A stretch of DNA of 36,453 nucleotides from an uncultured Alteromonadaceae bacterium (GTDB lineage Bacteria > Pseudomonadota > Gammaproteobacteria > Enterobacterales > Alteromonadaceae). Positions 8,479-17,561 of the stretch are shown here, in pieces. The stretch lies in the NCBI GenBank assembly GCA_938085045.1, contig CALKGI010000085.1:1-36453 (forward strand), read 5' to 3'. The position numbers and the translations under genes are program-made. The stretch's first letter is position 1. Each line of letters starts with the position of its first letter. The notes below the pieces were generated by a model. It was not told the origin of the DNA and ran no database searches. It saw only the letters and a program-made list of their open reading frames with translations.

Positions 8479-11400
8479 ATGACCCCCAACCAAGAGCAGG
8501 CGACAAGAATATTGCGCAGCTGGCACATGGTTGAGTTTTTTCAGCCTTACAACCTACCTGATAAAACTGATCCCAACCTGCAACACATCAAACTAACACT
8601 CGATGAATTAGCCCACCAACGCGAGGCCGTTTTACCTTGGCTTGACCCACGAGCATGCCAGCAGTTGGGTATACCCGAAAACCGCCGCTATGGTTTTATT
8701 TTGTATCTGGGCGTTTTCGATAAATCAGTATTAAACAGCGTGTGCGAACATTGTTTTGGCAACGAAACCGATGCAAAAAAAGCGCTGGAATTTGAAGAAC
8801 GTTATGACCCCCAAGGCGACACCTGTTTTGCCAAGTTGATACTTGACCCTTGGGGCAATCCAGATTTTATGCGAATGTCGGTCAGTACCTTACCATGGGC
8901 ACTGGGTCATTTACTGGGCGATACCATTGATGAGTTGACTCTTGAGTCTTTCAATCAGCGCTGTGAGTTATTGGCTCAGTTTCTTGACCGGGTTGCGCCA
9001 GTATTGCCCGACCACCCACAAAACCCCAACACTCGCACCCTTGACGCACAAACCTTGTATCAACTGCTCAACGAGTTATACAGCTGGGCCAACTTTACCC
9101 CAGGTGGCGAGTTTTCGTTTATTCTCGACTGGTACGAGATAAAGAACAAAAAGCGTAGTGACAACACGCTGTCAGACCAAAGCCAAGATGCTTCTGCACC
9201 TGAATATACAGCTGAGCATTCAATGGAATATGAACAACCACAAATGCAACGCGCACAAGGTTCATTGTCTGACGAACGGTTAATGCCCATTCTCAACAGC
9301 TTTTATATTGAAGATATCGAACGGGTGATTAACAGCATCAATAACGGTAGTTGCCAACAGGCGCTGATGGATTATTTGTGCGAAAAGCAAAACAAACACG
9401 CCGACCTCTACACAGCCAAAGGGCTTGAGCTAATCATCAAAAACCTAGCACCCGCCATGATGCCGCCGGGTCGTTGGCCGAGTGAGCCGGCCCACGCTAT
9501 GAGCCTAATGCAACAGTTCGCCATTAATACCGCCTTTGACGAACTCAAAGACCAAGGATTATTGTCGGTCAACGGACCACCGGGCACGGGTAAAACCACT
9601 TTGCTACGTGATGTGGTTTCACAAAATATCGTCGCCCGCGCCAAAGTACTGGCCGAGTTAGACAAGCCAACAGATGGAATAACCGAACAAGGCTTTCCAA
9701 TAGAAGCCTTAACTGGCTTCGAAATGGTGGTAGCCTCTTCGAACAATCTAGCGGTAGAAAACATATCAAAAGAGTTGCCGCTGGTGTCTTCAATCGCAGA
9801 TGAGTTTGCCCATCTAGATCACTACAAACCGGTCGCCAACCAGCTCAATGCCCTTAAAACCAAGAAGGGTTATCAGCCATTAAGTGCCGATGAACAATGC
9901 TGGGGTTTGTTAAGCGCAGTACTTGGGCGTCAAAAGAATCGCGCCAACTTTGTCGAATCGTTCTTTTTTGACTGTCACTTTAATAAGGGCTCTCAAGAAG
10001 AAGCCCAGCGACCCAAAGAATTTGACATACTGAATTTTTACCAATGGATACGGTTACAACCAGCGCCCGACTTTAATCTTGCCAAAAAGGCATTTAAAGA
10101 CAAACTGAACGCGTTTGAAACTCAAATCAGTCAGTTGCAGTCAATGAATGAGCTGAAAGCTTGGCTTAGTGCCAACCCCCGAACCACAGTCTTAGCACCT
10201 TTCGAACAAGCACAAGCGCAGGCGCAAACTCAATTGGCTACGTTTGAAAACCAATTGGCCCAAGTAGTGCAAGAACTACCGTTAGCCCTTGATTCGGTCG
10301 AAATTGAAACATTAAAAATGGCCGATGCGCAAGCACATGGCATCGACTTAAACGCCACGCGAAAACGCCTAATCGAGGCAAAACAGCAATTAAATGAATT
10401 GCAACGCAACCAAATATCTCTACAGCAAGCCATCACAAAATGGCAGCAAAATTCAGATGACGCCGCCATTGAACTGGCAAAGGCTGAAGAAGAATACTCA
10501 AAAAATCAGTTTATTTTCGACACAGCTCAGAATATCCATAAAAGCAAAAAAGTGCCAGATTCAACTACCGACATCAGCGACCCAGAGCTGCAACGCACTG
10601 CGTTTTGGCAAGACGAAAATCTAAATCGACTGCGCTCAGAACTGTTTGTTGCCGCATTAAAGTTGCATCAAGCATGGGTAGGTGCAGCCTTACGGCACCA
10701 GCCTTTTTTTCAGGCCCTTTACCGCATTAAAAATGTGCTCAGGGGGCAAGAAATAGAAGATGCCAAAGCTCATTGGCAAATGTTGTTTTTACTGGTGCCT
10801 GTGGTTTCAACTACTTTTGCCTCGTTAGGGCGCATGTTCAAATCGCTCAAGGCGGGTGATTTGGGTTGGTTGATGATAGACGAAGCCGGACAAGCTGTGC
10901 CCCAATCGGCAGTGGGTGCCATTTGGCGTGCCAAACGAGTGATTGTGGTTGGCGACCCTTTGCAAATCGAACCTGTATTCACCACCCCACCTAAACTCAG
11001 TGAGGCTTTGTGCCGAACGGTATTGGGTAAAGAAGCCAGTCAATGGGATCCACAATTGTGGTCGGTGCAGCAAATTAGTGATCGGGCCAATGCCTATGGT
11101 TGCCAGCTTGATGCCAATCAACGACGACAATGGGTTGGCATACCACTTTGGGTTCACCGACGGTGTATTGAGCCGATGTTTAGCATCGCCAACAACATTG
11201 CCTACGATGGCCGAATGATACACGGCTCACCAACAGATGAAATTCAAGCTCGGCAACACGCCGTATTGGGCAACAACCATTGGCAGGTCTCTCAAGGCTT
11301 TTGCACTGTCAAACAATACAAAAACGAACTAGGGCAAGATACTTTGTCTTTACTGTACAAATTGGCCCAGTCGGGTAAAAACCTCAACGACGTATACATC

Positions 11401-11751
11401 ATCACCCCTTTCAGAGCCGTTAAACAGCAGCTTATTCAAACCATTACTCAGCATAAAGACACCATTTGCCATCTCACAGGTTTTGACTTCAAGCAATTTT
11501 ACCAATGGCGCAGACGCCATATCGGCACCGTACACACCTTTCAAGGCAAAGAAAATGGCATAGTCATTTTAGTGTTAGGGTGTGATACGCAAAATTTTGG
11601 TGGCGCGACATGGGCGTCGAGCAAACCTAACCTGTTGAATGTTGCCTTAACGCGAGCAAAAGAACACATATTTGTGATAGGCGACCCCGATGTTTGGCTG
11701 GGTCGTAGCTACTTTTCCCAGCTGGCCGATGCTTTAAGTTTTGTTGAATAG
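8479..11751 (+). CDS. Large superfamily 1 (UPF1-like) helicase/ATPase
   Basis: A 1090-aa AAA_11/AAA_12-type SF1 helicase. An N-terminal region of about 340 aa of unknown fold precedes Walker A NGPPGTGKTTLLRD (K372). A long inserted region with Gln/Ala-rich predicted coiled coil (about 540-690) comes before motif II MIDEAGQAVPQ (D801, E802), then motif III GDPLQIEP, motif V TVHTFQGKE and motif VI LNVALTRAKEHIFVIGD (about 1053-1069). ATP-driven unwinding or translocation of nucleic acid is expected. There is no nuclease domain in it and no partner gene beside it. Such stand-alone large SF1 helicases are often accessory; role unknown. Terminator follows at 11863. Confidence 0.85.
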   Translation: MTPNQEQATRILRSWHMVEFFQPYNLPDKTDPNLQHIKLTLDELAHQREAVLPWLDPRACQQLGIPENRRYGFILYLGVFDKSVLNSVCEHCFGNETDAKKALEFEERYDPQGDTCFAKLILDPWGNPDFMRMSVSTLPWALGHLLGDTIDELTLESFNQRCELLAQFLDRVAPVLPDHPQNPNTRTLDAQTLYQLLNELYSWANFTPGGEFSFILDWYEIKNKKRSDNTLSDQSQDASAPEYTAEHSMEYEQPQMQRAQGSLSDERLMPILNSFYIEDIERVINSINNGSCQQALMDYLCEKQNKHADLYTAKGLELIIKNLAPAMMPPGRWPSEPAHAMSLMQQFAINTAFDELKDQGLLSVNGPPGTGKTTLLRDVVSQNIVARAKVLAELDKPTDGITEQGFPIEALTGFEMVVASSNNLAVENISKELPLVSSIADEFAHLDHYKPVANQLNALKTKKGYQPLSADEQCWGLLSAVLGRQKNRANFVESFFFDCHFNKGSQEEAQRPKEFDILNFYQWIRLQPAPDFNLAKKAFKDKLNAFETQISQLQSMNELKAWLSANPRTTVLAPFEQAQAQAQTQLATFENQLAQVVQELPLALDSVEIETLKMADAQAHGIDLNATRKRLIEAKQQLNELQRNQISLQQAITKWQQNSDDAAIELAKAEEEYSKNQFIFDTAQNIHKSKKVPDSTTDISDPELQRTAFWQDENLNRLRSELFVAALKLHQAWVGAALRHQPFFQALYRIKNVLRGQEIEDAKAHWQMLFLLVPVVSTTFASLGRMFKSLKAGDLGWLMIDEAGQAVPQSAVGAIWRAKRVIVVGDPLQIEPVFTTPPKLSEALCRTVLGKEASQWDPQLWSVQQISDRANAYGCQLDANQRRQWVGIPLWVHRRCIEPMFSIANNIAYDGRMIHGSPTDEIQARQHAVLGNNHWQVSQGFCTVKQYKNELGQDTLSLLYKLAQSGKNLNDVYIITPFRAVKQQLIQTITQHKDTICHLTGFDFKQFYQWRRRHIGTVHTFQGKENGIVILVLGCDTQNFGGATWASSKPNLLNVALTRAKEHIFVIGDPDVWLGRSYFSQLADALSFVE

Positions 11752-11862
11752 CCTGATTAGAAACTGTTGTTTTAGTATTTGTAGGTTGTTCGAATAGCGC
11801 AGTACTGACGGCCAAGAAGACTAATCACGCCAAAAAAATCAGCTTAAACAAATGCTGCTGTT

Positions 11863-11889
11863 AGGGGCCAATTTACCGACCCCTTTTTT
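11863..11889 (+). terminator. Intrinsic terminator after helicase gene
   Basis: AGGGG (11863-11867), 12-nt loop, CCCCT (11880-11884) running into a run of six T, 112 nt downstream of the helicase stop. It also separates the helicase from the convergent mini-gene. Confidence 0.7.
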
Positions 11890-11892
11890 GCC

Positions 11893-12108
11893 TCAATCAT
11901 CCTTTTTGTCTTTACCTGTGCCAGCCGCAACACCAATACCAATGGCAACACCTATGGCTAGCCCCGCCCCGATATTGTTCATTGAGTTACCAATCGCCAA
12001 ACCTACGCCTACGCCCAGTGCGATACCCGCAGCAATGCGAGCTTGTTTAGGCATATCAGCTTCTTTTGGTTTGTTTTGATTTTTGTCTTGTTGATCATCT
12101 TCACTCAA
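11893..12108 (-). CDS. Small glycine-zipper membrane-type protein
   Basis: A 71-aa protein with an acidic/basic hydrophilic N-terminus (about 1-23), two short Gly/Ala-rich hydrophobic stretches full of GxxxG-like spacing (IAAGIALGVGVGLAIG and IGAGLAIGVAIGIGVAAG) and a KDKKDD tail. Start codon is TTG (12108-12106), supported by AAGGAG (12121-12116) 7 nt upstream. Glycine zippers mediate helix packing in membranes; a small helical-hairpin membrane protein is likely, function unknown. Confidence 0.7.
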   Translation of the reverse strand: MSEDDQQDKNQNKPKEADMPKQARIAAGIALGVGVGLAIGNSMNNIGAGLAIGVAIGIGVAAGTGKDKKDD

Positions 12109-12410
12109 AATTAAACTCCTTATTTATGTTTCTAAATTAACCTCTACCCAAACTTTATTTTAGTTGTATTTTTCAACAATCCCATTTTCTCAATGTACTG
12201 ATGCCATAACCAATTAAAGCAGCCTAGGAATGCACTAAAAAATTAGCTGTAATAAAGCGTTCTATCGGTACTTTTAGATATATAATGATGCACGTCACAT
12301 CAAGCAAACAACAATAAAAACTGGATACCCGATGTATTTAGAAGAAATTCTGTATATCTGGCACGCTCAAACGTTTAAAACCCTGTTTCATTTCTTTTAA
12401 AGTCAAAGTT
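12109..12410. other. Intergenic stretch without supported gene
   Basis: About 300 AT-rich nt. I see the Shine-Dalgarno of the glycine-zipper gene at its left edge and a TATAAT at 12281 with no good -35. An ATG at 12332 opens only 22 codons. The reading frame of the zinc-ribbon gene is open back to a TAG at 12339, compatible with decayed coding sequence. Confidence 0.4.
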
Positions 12411-12689
12411 TTGATAGATGAGCGCATTGTAGCCAGTTTAGTGAAGCAAATTGAACATACTCGCCTAACCCCCAGCTTAAAAACCGACAGGCAACACATT
12501 AAACACGTCAAAGAGATCATTAGTAACAAACCCAATAAAACGGTCAATACCGCAATCAATGAAAAAGCCTGTAGCAAGTGCGGTGCTGTAATGATTAAGC
12601 GCAAAGCGACTAAAGGTAAAAATGTAGGCAATTCATTTTGGGGTTGCGGTGCATTTCCAAAATGCCGAAATATTGAAGATATTACTTAA
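12411..12689 (+). CDS. Topoisomerase-type C4 zinc-ribbon protein, possibly a C-terminal remnant
   Basis: A 92-aa ORF from TTG. The C-terminal half is a zf-C4_Topoisom ribbon: CSKCGAVMIKRK...FWGCGAFPKCRN, four cysteines as CxxC and Cx5C, with the GNSFWGC core found in topoisomerase I tails and in NERD-domain nucleases. The N-terminal half (LKTDRQHIKHVKEI) resembles the linker before the ribbon in NERD-zinc-ribbon proteins. No Shine-Dalgarno precedes the TTG and the frame stays open about 70 nt further upstream, so it may be the surviving 3' end of a larger gene rather than an intact one. Confidence 0.6.
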   Translation: MIDERIVASLVKQIEHTRLTPSLKTDRQHIKHVKEIISNKPNKTVNTAINEKACSKCGAVMIKRKATKGKNVGNSFWGCGAFPKCRNIEDIT

Positions 12690-12776
12690 ATGTCGTATCA
12701 AAATATCAACGTCATTTAATCTCATTGAATTAAAGTACTATATCGACTTTTGTGAAAACGTATTTGATCACTTGGC

Positions 12777-13757
12777 TCAATCATGACAAACAGTGATCAC
12801 CACATTGCCTTTTTTGTGTCCTTTTTCAACATATTGATGGGCTTGTGCTAACTGTTCAAGTGGATAAGTTCGGTCGATAACAGATTTGATATTGGCAGTT
12901 TCAATCAAGGTTTTAAGTGCAATTAGATCACTAGCATTCATGGTAACTACACTGTAGATGGCTTTTTTATTGCTGGACTCCACCTTACTTGAAAAAGACA
13001 GCCAAATTGCTTGCATATAGTGTGAAAAACAGGGGCTGGCCAACAAGTAGCGTCCATTGGTTTTTAGCTTTTTTTGACTGCGCCAAAAGTGTGCTTTGCC
13101 GAGAGTGTCGAGTATTACGTCATAACATGCATCGCTTTGAGTGAAATCTTCTTTTGTATAATCAATGACATGGTCAGCACCAAGGTTTTTCACCATAGCC
13201 AAGTTTGTGGTACTGCATATACCTGTGACATGCGCGCCAAAGTGCTTAGCGATTTGTACGGCAAAGGTGCCAATGCTGCCAGATGCACCAAAAACTAACA
13301 CTTTTTCACCGGGTTTAATTTTGGCTTCTTGTAAAAAATGTAAGGCATTGAGCGCGCCTACCGGGGCAACTGCGGCTTCGGTTATGGTCATATTAGCTGG
13401 CTTTAATGCAACATTTTCTTTTTCACCCAAACAAATATACTCGGCATTGGCGTTAAACCCAGGTGAAGCATAAACATGGTCGCCTTTTTTAAACCCGGTA
13501 ACGCCTTTGCCGACCGCTTCAACTTCTCCGGCCAGTTCCATGCCCAGCACCACAGTTTTAAATCGCATCAACATACGCAAACCGAGTTTAAACAGCCAGT
13601 TAAATTGCAGGTTACGAATTTCACAATCGCCTGCGGTTACAGACGTTGCATCAATTCGAATCAGTACTTGTTCATCAGTCGGAATGGGTTTATTGACTTG
13701 TTGCAGTTTAAGTGCATCTAAGGCGGGTCCAAACTTTGTGCATTCTACGGTTTTCAT
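12777..13757 (-). CDS. MDR-family NAD(P)H-dependent alcohol dehydrogenase/quinone oxidoreductase-like protein
   Basis: A 326-aa medium-chain dehydrogenase/reductase with a GroES-like N-terminal half (GMELAGEVEAVGKGVTGFKKGDHVY) and a Rossmann domain with VFGASGSIGTFAVQIAKHFGAHVTG in its middle, followed by GADHVIDY. It lacks the structural-zinc cysteines and a convincing catalytic zinc set, pointing to the zinc-independent quinone oxidoreductase branch. Start ATG 13757 overlaps the TGA of the solute-binding protein gene (ATGA), which favours it over TTG 13763 and implies translational coupling. Substrate unknown. Confidence 0.87.
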   Translation of the reverse strand: MKTVECTKFGPALDALKLQQVNKPIPTDEQVLIRIDATSVTAGDCEIRNLQFNWLFKLGLRMLMRFKTVVLGMELAGEVEAVGKGVTGFKKGDHVYASPGFNANAEYICLGEKENVALKPANMTITEAAVAPVGALNALHFLQEAKIKPGEKVLVFGASGSIGTFAVQIAKHFGAHVTGICSTTNLAMVKNLGADHVIDYTKEDFTQSDACYDVILDTLGKAHFWRSQKKLKTNGRYLLASPCFSHYMQAIWLSFSSKVESSNKKAIYSVVTMNASDLIALKTLIETANIKSVIDRTYPLEQLAQAHQYVEKGHKKGNVVITVCHD

Positions 13758-14548
13758 TGCCAATCTTTCAGTCCGTATTTTTTTAATATGGTTTTTAACT
13801 TGCCAGATTTACGTAGCTGTTTCATGCCTGCGCTGAAAAAGGCAGCGTACTCTGTTGATTTGGGATTTTTTCGACTAAACAACAAGTCACCAGTCGAACT
13901 GTGCGGTTTTGGTAATGTTTCGATACGAAGGTCTTTGATGTTATTAATATAGATGTGATAATTGAGCAAAGTTTGAGAATCTTCCCAAGCGTCAATCCTT
14001 CCTCGGCGCAACATATTAAAAGCCCTTTTAACAATATCATCGCCATGCAAGTATACAAATTTACTGCTGTTGTTTTGCTCGAATTTGGCAATGTCTTGGT
14101 CAATCCACACGGTTCCTTTGTACACCCCAATGTACTTCAGCTCTTTTAGTGAGTCGACATTTTGAAATCTCCATTGACTGGATTTTCTGACTGCAAAAGT
14201 AGTTTTATTTTCCCAAGCCAAAGATTGCTTCGGGATGATATAAAGAGGGTCTGATTCCACGCCATGAAAGCTAAAAACAATGGCGTCTTTTTCGCCACTT
14301 TCAACCTGACTCATCGCCCGATTCCAAGATAACGCGTAGGTATATTCGACCTTGTATTTTGAGTTGTCAAAAATCGCCTTAACCACTTCCATGGCATAAC
14401 CGGATTGGCCAGTTTTGTCACTTTCGCAAGTGAAAGGACAATAAGCGTTCCAAATAAAGTTTAATTTCTCGGCATTAACCAAGGGACTGAACAAGCTGAA
14501 AAACAACCCTGCCCCCCCAATTAAACTCGCTGTAACTCTTTGCCTCAT
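13754..14548 (-). CDS. Periplasmic solute-binding protein (SBP_bac_3-like)
   Basis: A 264-aa exported protein: signal peptide about 1-26 (…LFSPLVNA), then a family-3 type binding fold beginning LNFIWNAYCPFTCESD, with GYAMEVVKAIF, WNRAMSQVESGEKDAI and LKELKYIGVYKGTVWID blocks and a C-terminal GKLKTILKKYGL, all in the usual order. No ABC permease or ATPase is adjacent, so it may be an orphan binding protein. It is cotranscribed with the downstream MDR gene (4-nt overlap). Confidence 0.82.
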   Translation of the reverse strand: MRQRVTASLIGGAGLFFSLFSPLVNAEKLNFIWNAYCPFTCESDKTGQSGYAMEVVKAIFDNSKYKVEYTYALSWNRAMSQVESGEKDAIVFSFHGVESDPLYIIPKQSLAWENKTTFAVRKSSQWRFQNVDSLKELKYIGVYKGTVWIDQDIAKFEQNNSSKFVYLHGDDIVKRAFNMLRRGRIDAWEDSQTLLNYHIYINNIKDLRIETLPKPHSSTGDLLFSRKNPKSTEYAAFFSAGMKQLRKSGKLKTILKKYGLKDWQ

Positions 14549-14588
14549 AAATAATACTGTCTAGGTCAAATCTACCAATCATAACCGA

Positions 14589-14617
14589 ATTATAGCTCTA
14601 TCTTGTTGATTTGTTTA
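14589..14617 (-). promoter_or_regulatory. Sigma70 promoter for solute-binding protein/MDR operon
   Basis: Minus-strand TAAACA (14617-14612), 17-nt spacer, TATAAT (14594-14589), ending about 40 nt before the ATG at 14548. The -10 is perfect and the -35 matches four of six positions, indicating that the pair is transcribed apart from the upstream exported-protein genes. Confidence 0.5.
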
Positions 14618-14642
14618 GGGCTAGTGTAGGGAAAAGACGCCT

Positions 14643-16250
14643 TCAATCACCCCAATTGTTATCCTCCATCGTCAATAATGCCACCAGTTGCTTTTTTATT
14701 ACCGGGTGTTTAATGGCTGCCAACGTCTGCTCAATCTGCTGTTTTTGCGCTTTGGTTAACGCCAAACCTTGATTTGACAAGGCAACCCTTAATGCGGTGA
14801 TTGATTTGGCCTGTCTACTGTTAAGCGCGTAATCAACCAATCGGCTTTGATATTTGGGGTCTTTTGACAACAACTTTATTGCCGCCACATTAACCGATTC
14901 GCGCGGATGACCAAGCATATTTTCAACCTTATCGTTAAAACGCGTGAGGCCGCTGTTTTTAATGGCGGTAATGACCATACTTTCGTTGCCGGGCTGAGCC
15001 AGTTTGTGTGCCAAAACATCCTCGACTGCCGCTTTTTGTGAGCGACTGAATTTGGCCAAACTGCCAATGCTCAATAAAGCGGTATCGGCCATGGTTTTTT
15101 GCTCATCTAAGGTGATGTTTGTCAACGCATTAAGGGTTTGCTCTGTGGCGCCTTCAAAACGCCCCATCGACATCAATACCCTTTGTTTGTTGATATCGCC
15201 AAGTTCAACGTGTTGATACAATTGAGTAAGCATCACTTCGGCGGCGAAATTGCCCGCTTTTTGCAAAGCGTAAATTAACAATGACGCCACTTTGGCGTCT
15301 GGGTGTTGAGCATTTATCAAATTCACTAGGTCGTGATCTGAATAGTGTTCAAGTAAATATAATCCTACCGCTTTGGCCAACTCAGCATCAGCACTGTCGA
15401 TTAGTTGTAGTAATGCCTTGTCAAAGCTCGCTTGGTCGATAATTTGATGAGCAGCAGTTTTGGCCTGTGCGCCATCAAACGACAAGTTAGCATTAGCCTG
15501 AGCGATAAATTGATTTTCTAACCAACTGGCCGCAACATCGGCGACTTCAAGATAGACCTTTTGACTGACATTCAACACGGAGTTTTCGGTTTGATGGGTC
15601 TTATTGGTATAAAAACGCAGTTCACTGGGCCAATCGTTATTCAGTGATAACTGCCAAAATTCATTACTCGACTTGAGTTGTTGTGGTTTTTCAGCCGCAA
15701 CTCGCTTTACGCGCGTCACCTTATCGAACGATTTGTTATATTGGTACTGCACCGGCCCCATAGCCTCGTTAATCACCAAGGTCGCATCGGTTTGATAAGA
15801 CAATTGTTCTAGTAAAAAGCCAATGGCGTGGCCGGGATGACCCACAGGTAACCCCAAAAAATCCACATCAGCGAACACAAAGTCGCTGTAGTTGGTCGTG
15901 AAGTAAATCGATTGTGCCCAGTGCTTATTCTGCTGGTTTTGAGTTAACTGGGCATTGGTGATTTGGCCATACCAACCACTGTCATCAATACGCTTTTTAA
16001 GAGAAATAAACCCGTTAAACGTTGAGCTTTGCAACGGATTTTGCTGCTGGTCACTCATGCTTGATACTATGGTAAAGCGGTAACCGAGTTGTTTTTTCAC
16101 AGCCGTTTTTTGTTGCTTATTGGGCACTAACTGCGCTTGTTTAAATTCAGGCATTTCGTTATTTAGAGCAATGTTGTCGGCCTGAGGCAATTGATATAAC
16201 CCAAACAACAAAATCAATGCGCAAGCCAAAGTTAAAACCAGTTTTTTCAT
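14643..16250 (-). CDS. Exported protein with beta-rich N-terminal and helical-repeat C-terminal half
   Basis: 535 aa. Residues 4-24 form an export signal or membrane anchor (LVLTLACALILLFGLYQLPQA). Residues about 50-220 are beta-rich (GYRFTIVSSM, TFNGFISLKKR, WYGQITNAQL, ELRFYTNKT). From about 255 to the end it is a run of amphipathic helix pairs like HEAT repeats (LAKAVGLYLLEHYSD, VASLLIYALQKAGN, ADTALLSIGSLAKF, VNVAAIKLLSKDP). Beta-barrel followed by an alpha-superhelix is reminiscent of the N-terminal module of vitellogenin-type lipid-transfer proteins; this is a structural impression only. It follows a second exported-protein gene after a 61-nt gap. No function assigned. Confidence 0.75.
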   Translation of the reverse strand: MKKLVLTLACALILLFGLYQLPQADNIALNNEMPEFKQAQLVPNKQQKTAVKKQLGYRFTIVSSMSDQQQNPLQSSTFNGFISLKKRIDDSGWYGQITNAQLTQNQQNKHWAQSIYFTTNYSDFVFADVDFLGLPVGHPGHAIGFLLEQLSYQTDATLVINEAMGPVQYQYNKSFDKVTRVKRVAAEKPQQLKSSNEFWQLSLNNDWPSELRFYTNKTHQTENSVLNVSQKVYLEVADVAASWLENQFIAQANANLSFDGAQAKTAAHQIIDQASFDKALLQLIDSADAELAKAVGLYLLEHYSDHDLVNLINAQHPDAKVASLLIYALQKAGNFAAEVMLTQLYQHVELGDINKQRVLMSMGRFEGATEQTLNALTNITLDEQKTMADTALLSIGSLAKFSRSQKAAVEDVLAHKLAQPGNESMVITAIKNSGLTRFNDKVENMLGHPRESVNVAAIKLLSKDPKYQSRLVDYALNSRQAKSITALRVALSNQGLALTKAQKQQIEQTLAAIKHPVIKKQLVALLTMEDNNWGD

Positions 16251-16279
16251 GTCAGTTCTCTTATCGAGTCGTTAAAAAT

Positions 16280-16300
16280 GGTGCGCACGGCGCACCCTAC
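16280..16300 (-). repeat. REP-like palindrome/possible terminator between the two exported-protein genes
   Basis: On the minus strand GTAG is followed by GGTGCGC-CGT-GCGCACC, a perfect 7-bp stem (16296-16280), then ATTTTT. The GTAG head plus palindrome is REP architecture of a family different from the pair at 4178. Because it lies directly after the stop of the upstream gene and is followed by a U-tract, it can also act as an intrinsic terminator that reduces transcription into the downstream gene. Confidence 0.65.
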
Positions 16301-16311
16301 TACATTGAGTT

Positions 16312-17268
16312 TTATAGTGCTTCCCAGCTTGGACTGGCATATTCAAAGAACGTTTGCTCGAACTCATACAAAGGTCCCCAAGACATCAGTTCGGCATCAA
16401 AATACAATAAACCCCACAGTTTTTTACAGTAAGCCAACACTTTGCCGTCGCCACCCGACACTTTGCCGGATATTTTCAGTTCGACAAAACCCTCTTCCTT
16501 AATGTCATCATCAACCTCAACCCGGCGAATGCCCGCTTCCATATAGGCTTTTCCTTTGACTTTAAGCAGGTTGAATTTACCCTTAGCACCAAACTCAGAA
16601 ATGCCCCAGCCCACCGATGTATAAGCCGAACCACTGACTTTACCGGCGACATAAGGTTCGATTGAAGCGTAAATGTAATCAGGCCTACGCACGCCATCAA
16701 CCTCGTACGGTACATCGTTATCGACGCCGCCAATCACTCCGCCTACTTGAAAGTCGGCCCCAACGGTTACGCCAACGCCAAACTTAACGCCAACACTGAA
16801 CAAACCCAGCGGGTCCATCGGCACCATCAACACAGGCGCTTCGAACAAATCAAAAGTATGACTAATGGGATAACTGACAGAAGCATTGAGTAGGTCATCG
16901 CAGTTGGGTTTAATACTGGTCACCGTGTCGTCACCCACTTCTAAATCAAAAGAAAACCCTTGAGTGCAATCAAGTTTGGCTGGGTTAAAAGACATGTTCA
17001 TTGAACCAATGCCAATGCTCATGGTTCTGTCATGTAACTTAAGCCAATTGCCACCTTGATAAAAACCGCTGGTAGCGTCACCTTGTGCCTTATCGGCATG
17101 AATCCAGCCTTGTTGATTACGGTGTTGTTTGGCGTTTCTTAATACTTTGTGCTTAACCGCGTAACGCGTTTTTTGCTCGGCCATAGAGGCATCTTGGTAT
17201 ATGTCGGCCATGGTATTGGCAGAGATTAAAGACAGGCCAACGGCGATGCCCAGTGTGAGGTTTTTCAT
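16312..17268 (-). CDS. Exported beta-rich protein of unknown function
   Basis: A 318-aa protein with a clear signal peptide (MKNLTLGIAVGLSLISANTMA) and AGGAAG just before the ATG. The mature protein is Gly- and beta-rich (GVKFGVGVTVGADFQVGGVIGG, KVSGSAYTSVGWGISEFGAKG, GKAYMEAGIRRVEVDDDI) with three cysteines, suggesting a periplasmic or outer-surface beta protein. I do not recognise a named family. It is followed on the same strand, after a hairpin, by the beta/helical-repeat exported protein, so the two may work together. Confidence 0.75.
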   Translation of the reverse strand: MKNLTLGIAVGLSLISANTMADIYQDASMAEQKTRYAVKHKVLRNAKQHRNQQGWIHADKAQGDATSGFYQGGNWLKLHDRTMSIGIGSMNMSFNPAKLDCTQGFSFDLEVGDDTVTSIKPNCDDLLNASVSYPISHTFDLFEAPVLMVPMDPLGLFSVGVKFGVGVTVGADFQVGGVIGGVDNDVPYEVDGVRRPDYIYASIEPYVAGKVSGSAYTSVGWGISEFGAKGKFNLLKVKGKAYMEAGIRRVEVDDDIKEEGFVELKISGKVSGGDGKVLAYCKKLWGLLYFDAELMSWGPLYEFEQTFFEYASPSWEAL

Positions 17269-17283
17269 GGTGCTTCCTGTTTT

Positions 17284-17301
17284 ATTGAATTGTTATTCAA
17301 T
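17284..17301. repeat. Short perfect inverted repeat in leader of exported-protein gene
   Basis: ATTGAAT-TGTT-ATTCAAT, 7-bp arms with a 4-nt loop, 16-33 nt upstream of the ATG at 17268. It could be an operator or a 5'-UTR hairpin. The rest of 17269-17561 shows no gene. Confidence 0.4.
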
Positions 17302-17561
17302 TTTCAAGGCGTTTTATGACGTTTGTATGACACGAAAGTTGCACTTTTGTATTGAGGAGGGTTACAAATAAACACAAGCGGATACATAGACTTGAACGAG
17401 AAAGGTTAAAAGAGACTTCGTACAGAGATCTGGGCAATAACCTTGAAGCATTCAAAGTTATTGTTGTGTTTTATCTCGATAAAAACCAACGATTGGAGGC
17501 AAACGGCAAAATTAATGATGAATAGCTTTAGAATGAGCAAAGACGGTTTTTCATCCCCTTT

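Noticed and set aside
10825-11223. 132-codon minus-strand ORF inside the helicase gene
   Set aside because: Lies wholly antisense to conserved helicase motifs II-III; no independent coding signs.
16280-16300. CRP-type operator
   Set aside because: GGTGCGC-CGT-GCGCACC does not match TGTGA-N6-TCACA; the GTAG head and U-tract fit REP/terminator better.
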